From the NCBI GenBank assembly GCA_002104985.1, contig MCGO01000162.1:21452-85451 (forward strand): a stretch of DNA of 64,000 bases, given 5' to 3'. A model generated the notes under the pieces. It worked only from the letters and a program-made list of their open reading frames with translations, made no database searches and was not told the origin of the DNA. This document shows, piece after piece, positions 46,610 through 56,477 of the stretch (the stretch's first letter is position 1; each line of letters begins with the position of its first letter). This DNA comes from Rhizoclosmatium globosum (taxonomy: Eukaryota; Chytridiomycota; Chytridiomycetes; Chytridiales; Chytriomycetaceae). Made by a program: the position numbers and the translations under genes.

Positions 46610-49178
46610 ATGGCCGACGACGAGCAGCAAGAGCAACAGCAACAGGGCCAGGGCTACCCAAACCAGCAACAATACCAAAACTACAACCAACAACCACAGC
46701 AACAACAAAGCGGCTTTGCCTTCCGCCCCGGCGCTGAATTCGTCCCATCCTCAAACGCCCAAGAGTTCGTTCCAGGCGGCGGATCGTACAACCAGTACCA
46801 ATCCTACAACCAGGGCTACAACCAGGGCTACAGCAACCAACAGTACGGAAACCAGGGCGGATACAACAACCAGTACCAACAGGGAGGCGGCTACAACAAC
46901 CAACGCGGAGGTTACCAGCAGTACAACAACTACAACAGAAACCAGGGCGGTTACAACCAGGGTTACAACAACCAAGGGTACGGGAACCAGCAAGCTTACA
47001 ACCCTCAGCAAGCATACAATGCTCCTCAGGCCTATACCGCTCCTCAGCAACAGCAAGCCTACACTGCTCCACAGGCATACAAAGCTCCTGCTGGACCTGC
47101 TAAATCCATCTCAATTGGTGGCGCTGCTCCAGCAAAGTCGATTTCTATTGGAGGGGCTGCGGCTGGACCTGCAAAGAGCATTTCAATTGGAGGTGGACCA
47201 GCGAAATCTATTTCTATCGGCGGTGCTGCTGCTCCAGCGAAATCTATCTCGATTGGTGGAGGTGCTGCTGCTGGACCTGCAAAGTCTATTTCTATTGGTG
47301 GAGGTGTGTATTCTTTGATTCCGAACTTGACCACAACACGTATTCTGCTCCAGATCGCGATTCGGAAATGTCTACTCCCTTTCTTTTGTCATGTTGAACG
47401 ATTTAATTGATTCCTATTCTTTGCAGCTGCCAAGAAGGAGGAGGCCCCTGCAGCGGCTCCAACCAGCCCAGCCAAGGCTGCCGTAAAGCCTGCAGCTGAA
47501 AAGAAGGAAACACCAGCTCCAAAGGCTGCCGAACCAAAAGTCGAACCAAAGCCTGAGCCAAAGGCTGATCCTGTCGCTGCTGCAACAGCTGCAGTCGCTG
47601 CCATGGAAATCGAGGAGGAAGATAACACTCCAATTGAGGCTGTTACTTCTGGATTGAAGGAGCACTTGAACATTGTTTTCATTGGTCACGTCGATGCCGG
47701 AAAGTCTACCATGGGAGGTCACATTCTGTAAGTCCTTAAATGCGTTAAATTCAGGGAATTTAACCTTCAATTTTAAGTTTCTTGACTGGTATGGTTGACA
47801 AACGTACCATGGAAAAGTACGAGCAAGAAGCCAAAGCCGCTGGTCGTGAATCCTGGTACCTCTCTTGGGCCCTCGATCTCAACTCTGAGGAACGTGCCAA
47901 AGGAAAGACTGTCGAATACGGACGTGGATACTTTGAAACCGTCAAGCGTCGATTCACTATTCTCGACGCGCCTGGACACAAGAACTTTGTCCCATCCATG
48001 ATGCAAGGTGCTGCTCAAGCTGATGTTGGTGTGTTGGTTATTTCCGCGCGTAAGGGAGAATTCGAGACTGGTTTCGAGAAGGGTGGACAGACGCGTGAGC
48101 ATGCCATGTTGTGTAAGACTGTTGGAGTCAAGAGAATGATTCTTGTTGTCAACAAGATGGATGATCCAACTGTCAAGTGGGACAAGGCCCGTTATGATGA
48201 GTGTGTTACCAAGATTATTCCATTCTTGAAGGGTGTTGGTTATGTTCAGGGAACTGGTATGTTGTGTTTGATGATTCGATGTGAGTTTACCTGACTCTTT
48301 ATGGAACAGATTTGGACGTTTTGCCAATCTCTGGTTTCACTGGTGCCAACATGAAGGACCGTATCAGCAAGGACGTTTGCGACTGGTACAACGGGCCATC
48401 ACTTCTCGAGCTTCTTGACGACATGAGCGTCGGTGACCGTAAGATTGATGGACCACTTCTCATGCCAATCAGTGATAAGTTCAAGGATATGGGAACTGTC
48501 GTTACTGGAAAGATTGAAAGTGGACACATGAAGAAGGGACAGAATGTTTTGATCATGCCAAACAAGGTAAGTTTGATTTATTTCGTTTTTGGAAAGAAAC
48601 TAAACTTCGCTGAGTGCAGAAAATCGCTGAAATCTCTGCCATTTGGATGGAAGAAAACGAGAGCAACATGGCTGTTAGTGGAGACAATGTTCGTATCCGA
48701 TTGAAGAACGTGGAAGAAGAAGACGTTCTCCCAGGATTCGTCATGTGCAACCTTAAGCGACCTGTCCATGCCGTCACCTCCTTTGAGGCACGTCTCGCCA
48801 TTGTCGAATACAAGTCTATCATGTGTGCTGGTTACACAGCTGTATGCCACGCGCACACTGCCATTGATGAAGTTACCTTGACCGACCTGCTGCATAAGAT
48901 TGACAAAAAGACTGGAAAGAAGAGTGTGAACCCACCAATGTTCGTGAAGCAGGGAGATGCTTGTATCGCGAGAATCAAGTTGAACCAGCCAATGTGCTTA
49001 GAGACCTTTGAAGAGTACCCACAATTGGGTCGTTTCACTCTCCGTGACGAAGGTGTGTTGATTTTTTGATTGTATGAATGTTGTTTGTTGTACTAATTCT
49101 TCTATCTTTGTTCCAGGTAAAACCATTGCTGTTGGAAAGATTACCAAGCTCATCTTTGATGAGACCACCAACGAGTAA
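46610..49178 (+). CDS. SUP35: Translation termination factor eRF3 with prion-like N-domain
   Basis: GTPase partner of eRF1. Exons 46610-47303, 47427-47727, 47778-48256, 48310-48566, 48620-49052 and 49117-49178. The N-terminus is Q/N/Y/G-rich with YNQGYNQGYSNQQYGNQGGY-type repeats. Before them stand EFVP motifs (GAEFVPSSNAQEFVPGG) resembling overlapping PAM2 sites for poly(A)-binding protein. Six PAKSISIGG repeats follow, then a charged K/E/P/A M-like domain. The catalytic part has GHVDAGKST, DAPGHKNFV, NKMDD and domains 2-3 ending KLIFDETTNE. No frame break. Prion-like composition is visible; prion behaviour is not shown. Confidence 0.96.
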
Positions 49179-49472
49179 ACTGAATCGAGTTTAAGTTGAC
49201 GATTAATAAAGCGGAAATGGTTTCTTTATCGTTTGGCATCAACCAAGATTCAGTATATCATTCTGAATGATTTCATCAATATCCTCGGCCTTCGCCACTG
49301 CACGAAAGCTGAAATGGATAACGAATCCAGTGCGAATGCAAAACAAGTTGATTCATCAAATGACCACAGCACGACCCTCACCGCCGATTCTTCTCTTCCG
49401 CCGCCTAATAGACGATGTGACAGAGCGCTTCGTTCTCGATGCTTCGTCGCCGGTTGAGCAGCCGGTGTACCG

Positions 49473-50475
49473 ATGGCGAAGGCGGGCGTTGACGTGACGC
49501 TGCACTTCCATCGCGACCTCGGATGGATCGGCACAAAAGGCGGCGCAATCTCGTCGCGGCCCTGGAACACGCCGCTGTCCGAACAGTCGCCGCTTGTGCC
49601 GCCCCAGGACGAGTGGCTCTCAAAAGGCGGGGCCAAGTCCTATGTCTACCAGGTCACTCACGCAGACAACCAGACATTCAAACTCCGCCTGAGACGCCCC
49701 AGTCGCTCTCTTCTACGATAAGCTGGCTCCCTACTACTACTTGCTCTTTGAGGATTTGCAGAAACCCTGCGAAACCAAGGTTCCCAACTGTCGCGAATCA
49801 TTGCTGCTACGTGGCCCTCGACTCTGTCGCACAAACTACAAAGTACTTGATGTATCGTGTGGAATTGGAACTCAGTCCCTCGCTCTAGCCTCGCTACCAG
49901 GCTTTTCTTTGACTGCAAGTGACATTAGCAGAGAAGCACTGGATCAACTCAATCGCGCGGCATCGGCTTCTCAACTGACAATTCCAACATATCTGTGTGA
50001 CATGCGTGGAATCCATGAGCATTTCCCAAACGGGTCTTTTGATGTCGTCATGAGTGCTGACAACTCTGTGCCTCACCTCCAAACAGATGCCGAAATTCTT
50101 CAAGCTATTCAGTCCATGGTCAGCTGTGCGCGTCCCGGTGGGGTGTTTTAATCACCTTACGTGATTACGATAATATTCCGCGTGGCGTGAATCAGTTCAA
50201 GCCATATGGGTACGTATAAAGAATGGCCGTCGATACGTGCTCTATCAGCTGTGGGATTTTGAAGGAGATCGAAACAAGATTGCATTGTATGTGTGGAGGA
50301 GGTGATTGCAACAGGGGCAACAAGTGTTTGGTATCAAGGAGTACATATTATGCCATAGGGATTGGAGAATGCTGCATTGATGCAGGAAGCTGGTTTAGAA
50401 AAAGTGCATGCATTAGAAGGGAATGGTGGATTCTATCAACCAGTTTTGGTTGGAACAAGGCCTGTTGCTGTTTGA
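49473..50475 (+). CDS. Class I SAM methyltransferase, frame broken at six or more sites
   Basis: Fragments in changing frames read as one methyltransferase: LFYDKLAPYYYLLFED, VLDVSCGIGTQSLALA (SAM-binding loop), DISREALDQLNRAA, FDVVMSADNSVPHL, LITLRDYDNIPRGVNQFKPYG, YVLYQLWDFEGDRN and a C-terminal MQEAGLEKVHALEGNGGFYQPVLVGTR. Frame changes fall at about 49700, 49761, 49850, 50148, 50217 and 50300. Each is mended by one base. The part before 49690 (ATG 49473, GC-rich, AKAGVDVTLHFHRDLGW) is open, but I cannot tell whether it belongs to the same protein. No substrate is implied. Either a decaying gene or poor consensus next to the repeat block. Confidence 0.6.
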
Positions 50476-50814
50476 TTGATTTCAAGTATTAAGTAAAAAT
50501 TCAAATCATAAACATCATATACTGATAATTGATAAAGAAAAACTTGTATCTTCTTTCGGTAAGGTAATCCAAACTTTGAGGTGAGTCATAGAACTCAAAA
50601 ATAAACAGCTCCAAATTTTGTGCTACGAAGTCTCCTGGAATTAGGTTATGTGCAACACAGTCTCCTACTTTAAGTAATAAACATAGATTAAATGTAGAAC
50701 ACAGATAAAAAGTATATTCAAACATCAACACTACCAACAAAGATTCATAGCAGCAAGCACATTTGTCCATTAAGCTCTGTAAGAAACATGGGCAAACAAC
50801 CTGACGGGACGTCA
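50476..50814. repeat. Boundary zone with degenerate copies of the 286-bp unit
   Basis: No gene. Diverged pieces of the following tandem repeat appear, for example CCATTAAGCTCTGTAAGAA near 50768 against CCATTAAGCTCCAGTAAGA in the array. Confidence 0.45.
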
Positions 50815-52205
50815 TAATAACTGTGCAACAGTGTTCAACTAATAACTCTATTATTGGTTACAAACATGTTTTACACACACAAAGACTCATAATTGCTCTC
50901 ACCAGAGCTTAACGGATCCCAACAGACGAGATTCTAATTTTCAGAATTTCAACATTCTCTCAAGTAAATTGTTCCATTAAGCTCCAGTAAGACCAGATTT
51001 GGTATTGAGAGAACAAATAGTAAGGTTTGTTGCCAAAAAGAAAAAGATTTGTGCTTTCTGGAGTGGCTACGTGGTGTTGATTTGGTCAACCAACAACTGA
51101 CCCATCTAGCAGTGTTTGGTCAATAAATCACCATTCTTGGTTACAAACAAGTTTATACACACACAAAAGACTCATAATTGCCCTCCCAGAGCTTAACGGA
51201 TCCCAACAGACGAGATTCTAATTTTCAGAATTTCAACATTCTCTCAAGTAAATTGTTCCATTAAGCTCCAGTAAGACCAGATTTGGTATTGAGAGAACAA
51301 ATAGTAAGGTTTGTTGCCAAAAAGAAAAAGATTTGTGCTTTCTGGAGTGGCTACGTGGTGTTGATTTGGTCAACCAACAACTGACCCATCTAGCAGTGTT
51401 TGGGTCAATAAATCACCATTCTTGGTTACAAACAAGTTTATACACACACAAAAGACTCATAATTGCTCTCACCAGAGCTTAACGGATCCCAACAGACGAG
51501 ATTCTAATTTTCAGAATTTCAACATTCTCTCAAGTAAATTGTTCCATTAAGCTCCAGTAAGACCAGATTTGGTATTGAGAGAACAAATAAGTAAGGTTTG
51601 TTGCCAAAAAGAAAAAGATTTGTGCTTTCTGGAGTGCTACGTGGTGTTGATTTGGTCAACCAACAACTGACCCATCTAGCAGTGTTTGGGTCAATAAATC
51701 ACCATTCTTGGTTACAAACAAGTTTATACACACACAAAAGACTCATAATTGCTCTCACCAGAGCTTAACGGATCCCAACAGACGAGATTCTAATTTTCAG
51801 AATTTCAACATTCTCTCAAGTAAATTGTTCCATTAAGCTCCAGTAAGACCAGATTTGGTATTGAGAGAACAAATGAGTAAGGTTTGTTGCCAAAAAGAAA
51901 AAGATTTGTGCTTTCTGGAGCAGCTACGTGGTGTTGATTTGTGAACCAACAACTGACCCATCTAGCAGTGTTTAACCCAATAAATCCCAACTCTTTGTTA
52001 CAAACATGTTTGTACACACACAAAAGATCATAATGGCTCTCAGCAGAGCTTAATGGATCCCAACAGACGAGATTCTAATTTTCAGAATTTCAACATTCTC
52101 TCAAGTAAATTGTTCCATTAAGCTCCAGTAAGACCAGATTTGGTATTGAGAGAACAAATGAGTAAGGTTTGTTGCCAAAAAGAAAAAGATTTGTGCTTTC
52201 TGGAG
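50815..52205. repeat. Tandem array of a ~286-bp unit, about five copies
   Basis: The landmark GAGCTTAA(C/T)GGATCCCAACAG recurs at 50905, 51189, 51475, 51761 and 52046, spacing 284-286 bp. Inner copies are nearly identical, while the first and last flanks are more diverged. No ORF spans the unit. The array ends directly at the first 136-bp satellite monomer. Confidence 0.93.
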
Positions 52206-52699
52206 AAACACTTTTGTATGGTTCTAATGCAGTCATTTCTACTCTGAGTTCAGCCAGAAGTGTGTCTCAGCCTGTTTCATCAAGTGGTGTTGCAACAACT
52301 CCAGTTGATTCAAACCCCAAATTCTGAGAATCAGAGTACCCAAACAGCTTTGTATGGTCCTAATGCAGTCATTTCTACTCTGAGTTGAGCCAGAAGTGTG
52401 TCTGAGCCTGTTTCATCAAGTGGTGTTGCCACAACACCAGTTGATTCAAACCTCAAATTCTGACAATCTGAGTATGCAAACACTTTTGTATGGTCCTAAT
52501 GCAGTCATTTCTACTCTGAGTTGAGCCAGAAGTGTGTCTGAGCCTGTTTCATCAAGTGGTGTTGCGCCAACACCAGTTGATTCAAACCTCAAATTCTGAG
52601 AATCTGAGTACGCAAACAGTTTTGTATGGTCCTAATGCAGTCATTTCTACTCTGAGTTGAGCCAGAAGTGTGTCTGAGCCTGTTTCATCAAGTGGTGTT
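52206..52699. repeat. 136-bp satellite, left part (about 3.6 copies)
   Basis: Landmark TTTGTATGG at about 52213, 52352, 52487 and 52621, spacing about 134-139. Monomers share CAGTCATTTCTACTCTGAGTT and the hairpin GGTGTTG...CAACACC with the large array on the far side of the copia element. Confidence 0.92.
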
Positions 52700-52774
52700 C
52701 TTGAGGTTTTGGAGAAAGAATTAATTTATTACTTAAGAACAACAGTACAATATAACTAGATAAAAGGTTAACGG
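52700..52774 (-). repeat. Short terminal direct repeat (3' LTR-like, 75 bp)
   Basis: Plus strand begins CTTGAGGTTTTGGAGAAAG and ends AAAAGGTTAACGG. Matches 57438-57504 except for an 8-bp indel and a few changes. The RNase H stop codon (TAA, 52768-52770) lies inside it. Confidence 0.8.
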
Positions 52775-54210
52775 ACATTGGCGAAGAGAGCTAGTGCAGT
52801 TGTTTTGTTTGAGTTCCTATCCACCAGACCCAGATCAAGGATGGCTTCTTCATGTTTTACAAAGCGGAGTGCCTTTGTCATAATATCGGATTTGTTAGAC
52901 TTTGTACCACACCACTGGAAATTGATAGTGTCTCCATGGTGCCTGTCTTTGAGAACCATGTACTGCAGGTCTAAGTGACGTGTTCGGTGCCGGCCAGAGC
53001 CTTCAATGACATTGGTAACTGACTGTAAGTTGTCGCAAAAGTGAGTTATTGGCTTGTGGTTGTCGTATCCAAGCCACTTGAGAATGTTGTTGAGATAGAT
53101 GAACAGGTTTGAGCCGGAAACGGCAGCTGTGGTTTCAGCAGCAACAGTTGAGTCGGCAACAGTCTTTTGCAGTTTAGATGAGGCAGAGACAGTTCCTGAA
53201 GCCACGGTAGCAACAATACCAGTCCGAGACTTCCTCGAGTTTGTGTCTGCTGCGAGATCTGCATCTGTGTAACCAATCAATTCGACAACACCATTTGTGG
53301 CTTTTTTGAAACGTTGTACTTTGGAGCTTGTTCTGTTGAGGTATCCAAGGAGGTGTTGCAAAGCTTTCCAATGGATTGGGCGGGGGTTCTTGATATGTTG
53401 GCCTAGTTTGCTCATTGTGAAGAGGATATCTGGACGTGTTTTGTGCAGGGACAAGAGGGTTCCAAAGGCTTCTGAGTAGGGGATTGTGTCCATCCTCTGT
53501 TTCTCTTCCATACTTGGGGGACACAAGTCATCGAAGACCTTCAAATCGGTAGATGTATTCCATGGCGTCTTGTTTGTGATACGACGGTCAACCTGGAATG
53601 GGAGACATGATTCCAATATGTAGTGTTCTTGATCCATATCAAAACCACCTGGGTAGTACGTCTTTTTGCAGCCAATGATAATACCAACAGTATCTTTAAT
53701 CTTGATAGGCATGCGTTCATTTAGCCACTTCAGAAACTTATCGGCGTCTGAACGACATCCAGGATTGTCTGCAATTTCTCCATCGTCTGAATACCACTGC
53801 ATGAAGAGTATTTTTTCGTCTTCAATGTCTGTGAGCTGCATTTTCCACATTCCGGGACTTGACGGGCACTGTTCAAATCCATACTCCACAAACAAACCAT
53901 CCCAAAAATCCGCAAAGAGGAATGATCCATCGCGTTGCCCATTGATAACTTTAAGCCAGTTGATGCAGTGTGTAGACCTTGAAATACCAGGTAGGAGTGG
54001 GAATCCTTCCGGGATAGATGTGAAAACTGGACGTTCTGGGTTGTTGGGGGTTTGAAGGAAGGCACCTGACACATCAACTTTTCTGGTGTTCATTCCGCGC
54101 TGGCAAACATGGATTGAGAAGAGCTTATTTGATTCCACATCTGGTGTAGTGACATATACTTGTCCAACATCTTCCAGTTTCTGGCCACTACCGTTTCCAA
54201 TGGCGCGCAC
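52768..54210 (-). CDS. copia reverse transcriptase and RNase H
   Basis: 480-residue ORF. The RT part has RKVDVSGAFLQTPNN, SIPEGFPLLPG and the active-site region LFMQWYSDDGEIA, where most copia elements have YVDD. Then FGTLLSLHKTRPDILFTMSKLGQ and the RNase H core LIGYTDADLAAD, TVAAETTA, FCDNLQS and TRHLDLQYM, which supply the acidic residues. It ends DIMTKALRFVKHEEAILDLG. The frame continues upstream through an in-frame TAG at 54247-54249 into the next ORF. Confidence 0.92.
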   Translation of the reverse strand: MRAIGNGSGQKLEDVGQVYVTTPDVESNKLFSIHVCQRGMNTRKVDVSGAFLQTPNNPERPVFTSIPEGFPLLPGISRSTHCINWLKVINGQRDGSFLFADFWDGLFVEYGFEQCPSSPGMWKMQLTDIEDEKILFMQWYSDDGEIADNPGCRSDADKFLKWLNERMPIKIKDTVGIIIGCKKTYYPGGFDMDQEHYILESCLPFQVDRRITNKTPWNTSTDLKVFDDLCPPSMEEKQRMDTIPYSEAFGTLLSLHKTRPDILFTMSKLGQHIKNPRPIHWKALQHLLGYLNRTSSKVQRFKKATNGVVELIGYTDADLAADTNSRKSRTGIVATVASGTVSASSKLQKTVADSTVAAETTAAVSGSNLFIYLNNILKWLGYDNHKPITHFCDNLQSVTNVIEGSGRHRTRHLDLQYMVLKDRHHGDTINFQWCGTKSNKSDIMTKALRFVKHEEAILDLGLVDRNSNKTTALALFANVR

Positions 54211-54246
54211 ATATGGCTTGAAAGATCCGGTATCTTCATTTTGTTT

Positions 54247-54951
54247 CTAAGTGAGTGCATAGAAGAGGTTGATGATTGGGGTAGTAGCTTCTGACTTGAG
54301 CACAAATTCGTATGCATTTGCATCACTCAGCTTCTTTTGGTGTTTGTCAAATGCTGGAGTCCATTCAGAAGAAGCCAGTGCGTCCTTGAGTGTTATATAG
54401 GCCGGTCTGGACAATAGGGCACTGTAGTACTTTCCCGAAGCAGCATCATACTGCTGACGTGGTGCATTTCTTGTTGGACGAGTTGTTGGTTGGAATGTTG
54501 GGGTAGGTGTTGTTGGGATATAATCTTCGTCGTCATTAATTGTTGGCGTAGAGGGGGATGTTTGTGACATGGGGGTGTAGAATTCTTTAGAGGTGGTTGA
54601 GGAGGACGGGGAAGGAGGTGTTGTGGGCATTTCTTTGATTGGGACTGGGATGGGTTCAATGGGGGACGTATCACTTGCAGCTTCTTCGAGTTCGGCGACA
54701 GTACATCCAAGCGGTAGTGGGATGCTATCTTCTGCTGCTACATCCTCATTGTGGTCTGACCAGTTCATAAGAGGGAGAATTTCATGAGGCTTCCCTTCTA
54801 GTTGAGATGGGTGGACTGCTTTTTCATGGAAGTACGCGTTTCGTGAGTAAATGATAGTAGTCGGATCTTTTCGGTCCAAGATAAACATCCATCCCATTCG
54901 TTGTAGAAGATGGCCATCATAGTTCCCATAACCTAAAAACCAGGCTCTCAC
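54247..54951 (-). CDS. copia integrase C-terminus, linker and start of RT
   Basis: Begins in the FLGY segment of copia integrase (WFLGYGNYDGHLLQ ... GWMFIL ... YSRNAYFHE). A Pro/Ser/Thr-rich linker follows, then YITLKDALASSEWTPAFDKHQKKLSDANAY, the usual RT entry. Joined to the ORF upstream by one missing base near 54960. Confidence 0.85.
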   Translation of the reverse strand: MRAWFLGYGNYDGHLLQRMGWMFILDRKDPTTIIYSRNAYFHEKAVHPSQLEGKPHEILPLMNWSDHNEDVAAEDSIPLPLGCTVAELEEAASDTSPIEPIPVPIKEMPTTPPSPSSSTTSKEFYTPMSQTSPSTPTINDDEDYIPTTPTPTFQPTTRPTRNAPRQQYDAASGKYYSALLSRPAYITLKDALASSEWTPAFDKHQKKLSDANAYEFVLKSEATTPIINLFYALT

Positions 54952-56477
54952 TGCACGAGGTCCTGTTTTCCAATAAACTCCTGGCTTATGATGTTTAGTT
55001 CAGTGATTTTAACATGTTTTGGCAGGATTCGGGGATAGGCAATTACTCCAGGGGTTCTCCAGTGCTTAATTTGTGGTTTCTTTCCAGTGAGAAGCTCAAT
55101 GGGAGTCTTTGTTTCTGATCCGTGTGTTGTTCGATTATTGATGAATGTGTTGACTAGAGCATTGTTGAGCCAAAAATTGAATGGGGCACCAGTTTGAATA
55201 ATGTTTGCACGGACACGTTCCATCATTATTTTGAAATATCCGTTGAGGTGGCCATCTTGGTTGTGGGCATCAGTCATTGTGATTTGACGTGTTTTCGACA
55301 GTTCCAAACATGCATCACGCATAAGGTTACTCTCAGCTTCACCAGATGGGTCCATCCGGATGTTGAGTACTTTTCCTGCTGTACGCGACTCTAACCATTC
55401 GATACCTGTCCGGAGTGATTTGACAACTTCAACAGCTGTGTGACGGAAAAGACCATATACCATGACAAAGTTAATAGACGGCACCATAATTCCAAGCATG
55501 CACGTATGTCCATCAAATGATGGATTGTCTCGTTCTGGAAAGAATACGTCAATGATGAGGGTGTCAAGAATCTGGGCTTCTGTCCAGCCGGACTTGTTGT
55601 ATGGCAGCTGTGGCATTTTGGCAAGAATGCATGTTTCACAGAAGAAATCTTTATCCTTTGGTCCAGAAATCTTGAGGCCATGAACAGCAGGTACCGTTTT
55701 TAAGATCTGTTCAATTCCTGCATGCATAAATCGCTCATGCCAGGTTCTGAGAGTGACTGGGCCTGGGAAAGTTGTACCAAGAAGGGCTTTGATATTGGTC
55801 TGGGACTGGGGTGAGTCGAGGGCAAGATGGAAGAGGCCATCGACACCCTTTGCACGTGCTTTGATTGAAAATGTTCCATCAACTATTTTCCCAATATAGG
55901 CCGTCATGGTTTTATGATCAAAGAATACGTCCATCCTTTCACAAAGTAGCTTCCATATAGATATCAAGTTTTCAGTAGAAGAAGGGATATGTTCGACATC
56001 CTTAAGAATTATTGATGATCTGCTCAAGGCCAGGTCGCCTTGAATACCACTGCCGTTGATAACCGCACCTGGTGCAATACCCTGTATCCTTGATGGCTTG
56101 CATTTGTTTTGGTTTGAAAGGAGATCCAGAGAATTTGTGAGATGTTTTTCAGATCCAGAATCAAGATATGCTATTGTTTTTGATGTAAATTCAGAGGGAG
56201 TAATTTGGGAACTCAAATAAACGGAAGAGGCTTTATTGAAAGCTTGTTGAATAAGAAGTTTCGAGTTGCCAATGTTTTGAATATTCTGAAGGGCTTCAGT
56301 AGCCGCGGCGGCAGATTCGTACTGTACAAAAGCAATCGGCTTTCCATTCCCAGATTTTGCAAAGTCCACACCTGTAGCTCCATGGAAGACGTCAAGAAGT
56401 TGTTCTGAAGTAGTACCAAGTGGGAATCCAATGACAAAAAGCTTTGTGAGGTCCTTAGTACGTGTTGGGGGCTTCAT
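54948..56477 (-). CDS. copia RRM, aspartic protease and integrase
   Basis: Starts with an RNA-recognition-motif-like domain (RNP2-like LFVIGFP, RNP1-like GKPIAFVQYES). Protease follows with IAYLDSGSEKHLTN, then the GAG-pre-integrase HHCC finger (WHERFMHAG ... FFCETCILAKM) and the integrase core (DTLIIDVFFPE, LNIRMDPSGEAES, FWLNNALVNTFINNRTTH). The third catalytic acidic residue is not where expected (see findings). The start ATG here is probably internal, since the frame joins the Gag ORFs by single-base slips. Confidence 0.9.
   Translation of the reverse strand: MKPPTRTKDLTKLFVIGFPLGTTSEQLLDVFHGATGVDFAKSGNGKPIAFVQYESAAAATEALQNIQNIGNSKLLIQQAFNKASSVYLSSQITPSEFTSKTIAYLDSGSEKHLTNSLDLLSNQNKCKPSRIQGIAPGAVINGSGIQGDLALSRSSIILKDVEHIPSSTENLISIWKLLCERMDVFFDHKTMTAYIGKIVDGTFSIKARAKGVDGLFHLALDSPQSQTNIKALLGTTFPGPVTLRTWHERFMHAGIEQILKTVPAVHGLKISGPKDKDFFCETCILAKMPQLPYNKSGWTEAQILDTLIIDVFFPERDNPSFDGHTCMLGIMVPSINFVMVYGLFRHTAVEVVKSLRTGIEWLESRTAGKVLNIRMDPSGEAESNLMRDACLELSKTRQITMTDAHNQDGHLNGYFKIMMERVRANIIQTGAPFNFWLNNALVNTFINNRTTHGSETKTPIELLTGKKPQIKHWRTPGVIAYPRILPKHVKITELNIISQEFIGKQDLVQ

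Noticed and set aside
46527..47078. Cys/Gly-rich ORFs opposite the eRF3 N-domain
   Set aside because: They are antisense shadows of the Q/N/Y/G repeats, a known effect of low-complexity coding sequence.
51805..52023. Short ORF in the 286-bp repeat
   Set aside because: It occurs in only one diverged unit and is not kept in the other copies.
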